Source: Plotosus lineatus (Eukaryota; Chordata; Actinopteri; Siluriformes; Plotosidae). Taken from it: DNA of 64,000 bases. Both the position numbers and the translations under genes were made by a program. This document shows, in pieces, positions 58,858 to 64,000 of the stretch (positions are counted from its first letter, which is position 1; each line of letters opens with the position of its first letter). A model generated the notes under the pieces. The model worked only from the letters and a program-made list of their open reading frames with translations, made no database searches and had not been told where the DNA came from. The DNA is taken from positions 34,587,501-34,651,500 of the forward strand of contig CM045733.1 of assembly GCA_024760905.1 (NCBI GenBank), given 5' to 3'.

Positions 58858-61800
58858 TGATCCACACCTCACATCATGATCCACGCCTTCCATCATGATC
58901 CACGCCTTCCATCATGATCCACGCCTCACATCATGATCCACGCCTCAGATCATGATCCCCGCCTCACATCATGATCCCCGCCTCACATCATGATCCCCGC
59001 CTCCCATCGTGATCCACGCCTCCCATCATGATCCACGCCTCACATCATGATCCACGCCTTCTCTCATGATCCACACCTCCTATCATGATCCACTCCTGCC
59101 ATCATGATCCACGCCTTCCATCATGATCAACACTTCTATCATGATCCACATCGTCCATCATGATCCACGCCTTCCATCATGATCCACGCCTCACATCATG
59201 ATCCACGCCTCAGATCATGATCCCCGCCTCACATCATGATCCCCGCCTCACATCATGATCCACGCCTCCCATCGTGATCCACGCCTCCCATCGTGATCCA
59301 CGCCTCACATCATGATCCACGCCTTCTCTCATGATCCACACCTCCCATCATGATCCACTCCTGCCATCATGATCCACGCCTTCCATCATGATCAACACTT
59401 CTATCATGATCCACATCGTCCATCATGATCCACGCCTTCCATCATGATCCACGCCTTCCATCATGATCCACGCCTTCCATCATGATCCACGCCTTCCATC
59501 ATGATCACGCCTTCCATCATGATCACAACCTCCCATCATGATCCACGCCTGCCATCATGATCCACGCCTGCCATCATGATCCACGCCTTCCATCATGATC
59601 AACACTTCTATCATGATCCACATCGTCCATCATGATCCACGCCTTCCATCATGATCCACGCCTCACATCATGATCCACGCCTCAGATCATGATCCCCGCC
59701 TCACATCATGATCCCCGCCTCACATCATGATCCACGCCTCCCATCGTGATCCACGCCTCCCATCGTGATCCACGCCTCACATCATGATCCACGCCTTCTC
59801 TCATGATCCACACCTCCCATCATGATCCACTCCTGCCATCATGATCCACGCCTTCCATCATGATCAACACTTCTATCATGATCCACATCGTCCATCATGA
59901 TCCACGCCTTCCATCATGATCCACGCCTTCCATCATGATCCACGCCTTCCATCATGATCACGCCTTCCATCATGATCACAACCTCCCATCATGATCCACG
60001 CCTGCCATCATGATCCACGCCTGCCATCATGATCCACGCCTGCCATCATGAGCAACACTTCTATCATGATCCACATCGTCCATCATGATCCACACCTTCC
60101 ATCATGATCCACACCTTCCATCATGATCCACGCCTTCTATCATGATCCACGCCTTCCATCATGATCACGACCTCCCATCATGATCCATGCCTTCTCTCAT
60201 GATCACAACCTCCCGTCATGATCCACGCCTTCCATCATGATCCACGCCTTCCATCATGATCCACGCCTCACATCATGATCCACGCCTCCCATCATGGTCC
60301 ACGCCTCCCATCATGGTCCACGCCTCCCATCATGATCACAACCTCCCATCATGATCCACGCCTTCCATCATGATCCACACCTCACATCATGATCACAACC
60401 TCCCATCATGATCCCCGCCTCCCATCATGATCCATGCCTCCCATCATGATCCACGCCTCCCATCATGATCCAGGCCTCCCATCATGATCCACGCCTCCCA
60501 TCATGGTCCACGCCTCCCATCATGATCCACGCCTCCCATCATGATCCACGCCTCCCATCATGATCCACGCCTTCTCTCATGATCCACACCTCCCATCATG
60601 ATCCACTCCTGCCATCATGATCCACGCCTTCCATCATGATCAACACTTCTATCATGATCCACATCGTCCATCATGATCCACGCCTTCCATCATGATCCAC
60701 GCCTTCCATCATGATCCACGCCTTCCATCATGATCCACGCCTTCCATCATGATCACGCCTTCCATCATGATCACAACCTCCCATCATGATCCACGCCTGC
60801 CATCATGATCCACGCCTGCCATCATGATCCACGCCTGCCATCATGAGCAACACTTCTATCATGATCCACATCGTCCATCATGATCCACGCCTTCCATCAT
60901 GATCCACACCTTCCATCATGATCCACACCTTCCATCATGATCCACGCCTTCTATCATGATCCACGCCTTCCATCATGATCACGACCTCCCATCATGATCC
61001 ACGCCTTCCATCATGATCACAACCTCCCATCATGATCCACATCGTCCATCATGATCCACTCCTTCCATCATGATCCACGCCTCCCATCATGATCCACGCC
61101 TCCCATCATGGTCCATGCCTCCCATCATGATCCACGCCTTCTCTCATGATCACAACCTCCCGTCATGATCCACGCCTTCCATCATGATCCACGCCTTCCA
61201 TCATGATCCACGCCTTCCATCATGATCCAGATCCACGCCTCACATCATGATCCACGCCTCACATCATGATCCACGCCTCCCATCATGGTCCACGCCTCCC
61301 ATCATGGTCCACGCCTCCCATCATGATCACAACCTCCCATCATGATCCACGCCTTCCATCATGATCAACACTTCTATCATGATCCACATCGTCCGTCATG
61401 ATCCACGCCTTCCATCATGATCCACGCCTTCCATCATGATCCACGCCTCCATCATGATCCACGCCTCCCATCATGGTCCACGCCTCCCATCATGGTCCAC
61501 GCCTCACATCATGATCCACGCCTTCCATCATGATCCACACCTTCCATCATGATCCACACCTTCCATCATGATCCACATCGTCCATCATGATCCACGCCTC
61601 CCATCATGATCCATGCCTCTCATCATGATCCACGCCTCCCATCATGATCCACGCCTCCCATCATGATCCATGCCTTCTCTCATGATCACAACCTCCCGTC
61701 ATGATCCACGCCTTCCATCATGATCCACGCCTTCCATCATGATCCACGCCTCACATCATGATCCACGCCTCCCATCATGGTCCACGCCTCCCATCATGGT

Positions 61801-64000
61801 CCACGCCTCCCATCATGATCACAACCTCCCATCATGATCCACGCCTTCCATCATGATCCACACCTCACATCATGATCACAACCTCCCATCATGATCCCCG
61901 CCTCCCATCATGATCCATGCCTCCCATCATGATCCACGCCTCCCATCATGATCCAGGCCTCCCATCATGATCCACGCCTCCCATCATGGTCCACGCCTCC
62001 CATCATGATCCACGCCTCCCATCATGATCCACGCCTCCCATCATGATCCACGCCTTCTCTCATGATCCACACCTCCCATCATGATCCACTCCTGCCATCA
62101 TGATCCACGCCTTCCATCATGATCAACACTTCTATCATGATCCACATCGTCCATCATGATCCACGCCTTCCATCATGATCCACGCCTTCCATCATGATCC
62201 ACGCCTTCCATCATGATCACGCCTTCCATCATGATCACAACCTCCCATCATGATCCACGCCTGCCATCATGATCCACGCCTGCCATCATGATCCACGCCT
62301 GCCATCATGAGCAACACTTCTATCATGATCCACATCGTCCATCATGATCCACGCCTTCCATCATGATCCACACCTTCCATCATGATCCACACCTTCCATC
62401 ATGATCCACGCCTTCTATCATGATCCACGCCTTCCATCATGATCACGACCTCCCATCATGATCCACGCCTTCCATCATGATCACAACCTCCCATCATGAT
62501 CCACATCGTCCATCATGATCCACTCCTTCCATCATGATCCACGCCTCCCATCATGATCCACGCCTCCCATCATGGTCCATGCCTCCCATCATGATCCACG
62601 CCTTCTCTCATGATCACAACCTCCCGTCATGATCCACGCCTTCCATCATGATCCACGCCTTCCATCATGATCCAGATCCACGCCTCACATCATGATCCAC
62701 GCCTCACATCATGATCCACGCCTCCCATCATGGTCCACGCCTCCCATCATGGTCCACGCCTCCCATCATGATCACAACCTCCCATCATGATCCACGCCTT
62801 CCATCATGATCAACACTTCTATCATGATCCACATCGTCCGTCATGATCCACGCCTTCCATCATGATCCACGCCTTCCATCATGATCCACGCCTCCATCAT
62901 GATCCACGCCTCCCATCATGGTCCACGCCTCCCATCATGGTCCACGCCTCACATCATGATCCACGCCTTCCATCATGATCCACACCTTCCATCATGATCA
63001 CAACCTCCCATCATGATCCACATCGTCCATCATGATCCACGCCTCCCATCATGATCCATGCCTCTCATCATGATCCACGCCTCCCATCATGATCCACGCC
63101 TCCCATCATGATCCATGCCTTCTCTCATGATCACAACCTCCCGTCATGATCCACGCCTTCCATCATGATCCACGCCTTCCATCATGATCCACGCCTCACA
63201 TCATGATCCACGCCTCCCATCATGGTCCACGCCTCCCATCATGGTCCACGCCTCCCATCATGATCACAACCTCCCATCATGATCCACGCCTTCCATCATG
63301 ATCCACACCTCACATCATGATCACAACCTCCCATCATGATCCCCGCCTCCCATCATGATCCATGCCTCCCATCATGATCCACGCCTCCCATCATGATCCA
63401 CGCCTCCCATCATGATCCACGCCTCCCATCATGGTCCACGCCTCCCATCATGATCCACGCCTCCCATCATGATCCACGCCTCCCATCATGATCCACGCCT
63501 CACATTATGATCCACGCCTCCCATCATGGTCCACGCCTCCCATCATGGTCCACGCCTCCCATCATGGTCCACGCCTCCCATCATGATCACAACCTCCCAT
63601 CATGATCCACGCCTTCCATCATGATCAACACTTCTATCATGATCCACATCGTCCGTCATAATCCACGCCTTCCGTCATGATCCACGCCTTCCATCATGAT
63701 CCACGCCTCCCATCATGATCCACGCCTCCATCATGATCCACGCCTCCCATCATGGTCCACGCCTCCCATCATGGTCCACGCCTCCCATCATGATCACAAC
63801 CTCCCATCATGATCCACGCCTTCCATCATGATCAACACTTCTATCATGATCCACATCGTCCGTCATAATCCACGCCTTCCGTCATGATCCACGCCTTCCA
63901 TCATGATCCACGCCTCCCATCATGATCCACGCCTCCATCATGATCCACGCCTCCCATCATGGTCCACGCCTCCCATCATGGTCCACGCCTCTCATCATGG
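58858..64000. repeat. 19-bp minisatellite array with higher-order repeats, over 5.1 kb
   Basis: A tandem array of ATCATGATCCACGCCTCCC and variants (18-19 bp; CCTTCC, CCTCACC, CACAACCTCCC, CAACACTTCT, CACATCGTCC forms). Each unit has the 8-bp palindrome ATCATGAT. Variants recur in fixed order, giving higher-order repeats: the ATCCCCGCCT variant is at 60411, 61894 and 63339, periods of 1483 and 1445 bp (a difference of two units). In the first part, CCTCAGATC recurs at 58943, 59208 and 59680. The array runs off the window. No ORF, CRISPR-like spacers or transposon are in it. Confidence 0.98.

Noticed and set aside
58858..64000. CRISPR-like or regulated array
   Set aside because: There are no unique spacers. 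Units are contiguous variants of one 19-bp monomer, and the context is eukaryotic.

Overview
This is a 64 kb stretch of repeat-rich vertebrate genomic DNA, most probably from a teleost fish. The evidence is very long dinucleotide microsatellites, several tRNA-derived SINEs, Tc1-like, Tigger/pogo-like and hAT transposons, an RTE-clade LINE (the BovB-like kind whose endonuclease part is often mislabelled 'craniofacial development protein 2-like'), and a chromodomain Ty3/gypsy element. One repeat (33.1 kb, with a fragment at 16.9 kb) resembles, from memory, a type common in catfish and other otophysans; that placement is tentative. I found no intact protein-coding gene and no host gene that I can name. 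All recognisable coding sequence is decayed transposon.

Layout. 0-13 kb: nested DNA transposons (Tigger-like families called A, B, C and E here, an hAT MITE, two Tc1-like elements), an inverted pair of Penelope-like fragments, and a near-complete but frameshifted RTE LINE (6.7-9.8 kb). 13-17 kb: one antisense Ty3/gypsy chromovirus. 17-34.5 kb: microsatellites and SINEs with low-repeat stretches between them. 35-37.2 kb: an antisense 5'-truncated RTE LINE with an exact 15-bp target duplication. 37-44.3 kb: Tigger-like D, a Tc1 relic, an hAT transposase relic with an internal minisatellite, and a family A element with a nested hAT MITE. 44.3-52 kb: quieter DNA with a candidate conserved regulatory block (45.5-46.1 kb), SINEs and LINE fragments. 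52.5-56.5 kb: a family B Tigger carrying a SINE and a 2.5-kb RTE LINE. 58.1-58.3 kb: a possible host promoter. 58.86 kb to the window end: more than 5 kb of a 19-bp minisatellite with higher-order structure.

The most interesting system is a SINE family (SINE1) built from modules. One tRNA-like head and body is followed by one of three unrelated 3' tails. T1 looks like the 5' and 3' ends of the local RTE LINE joined together. T2 is shared with another SINE (SINE3) and is L2-like. T3 is seen once. Headless copies start at the same body position with all three tails, and three of them have clear target duplications. This suggests tail swapping between LINE partners and a mobile or RT-stop-defined body. 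The second highlight is a conserved hammerhead-ribozyme-like core in three Penelope-like fragments.
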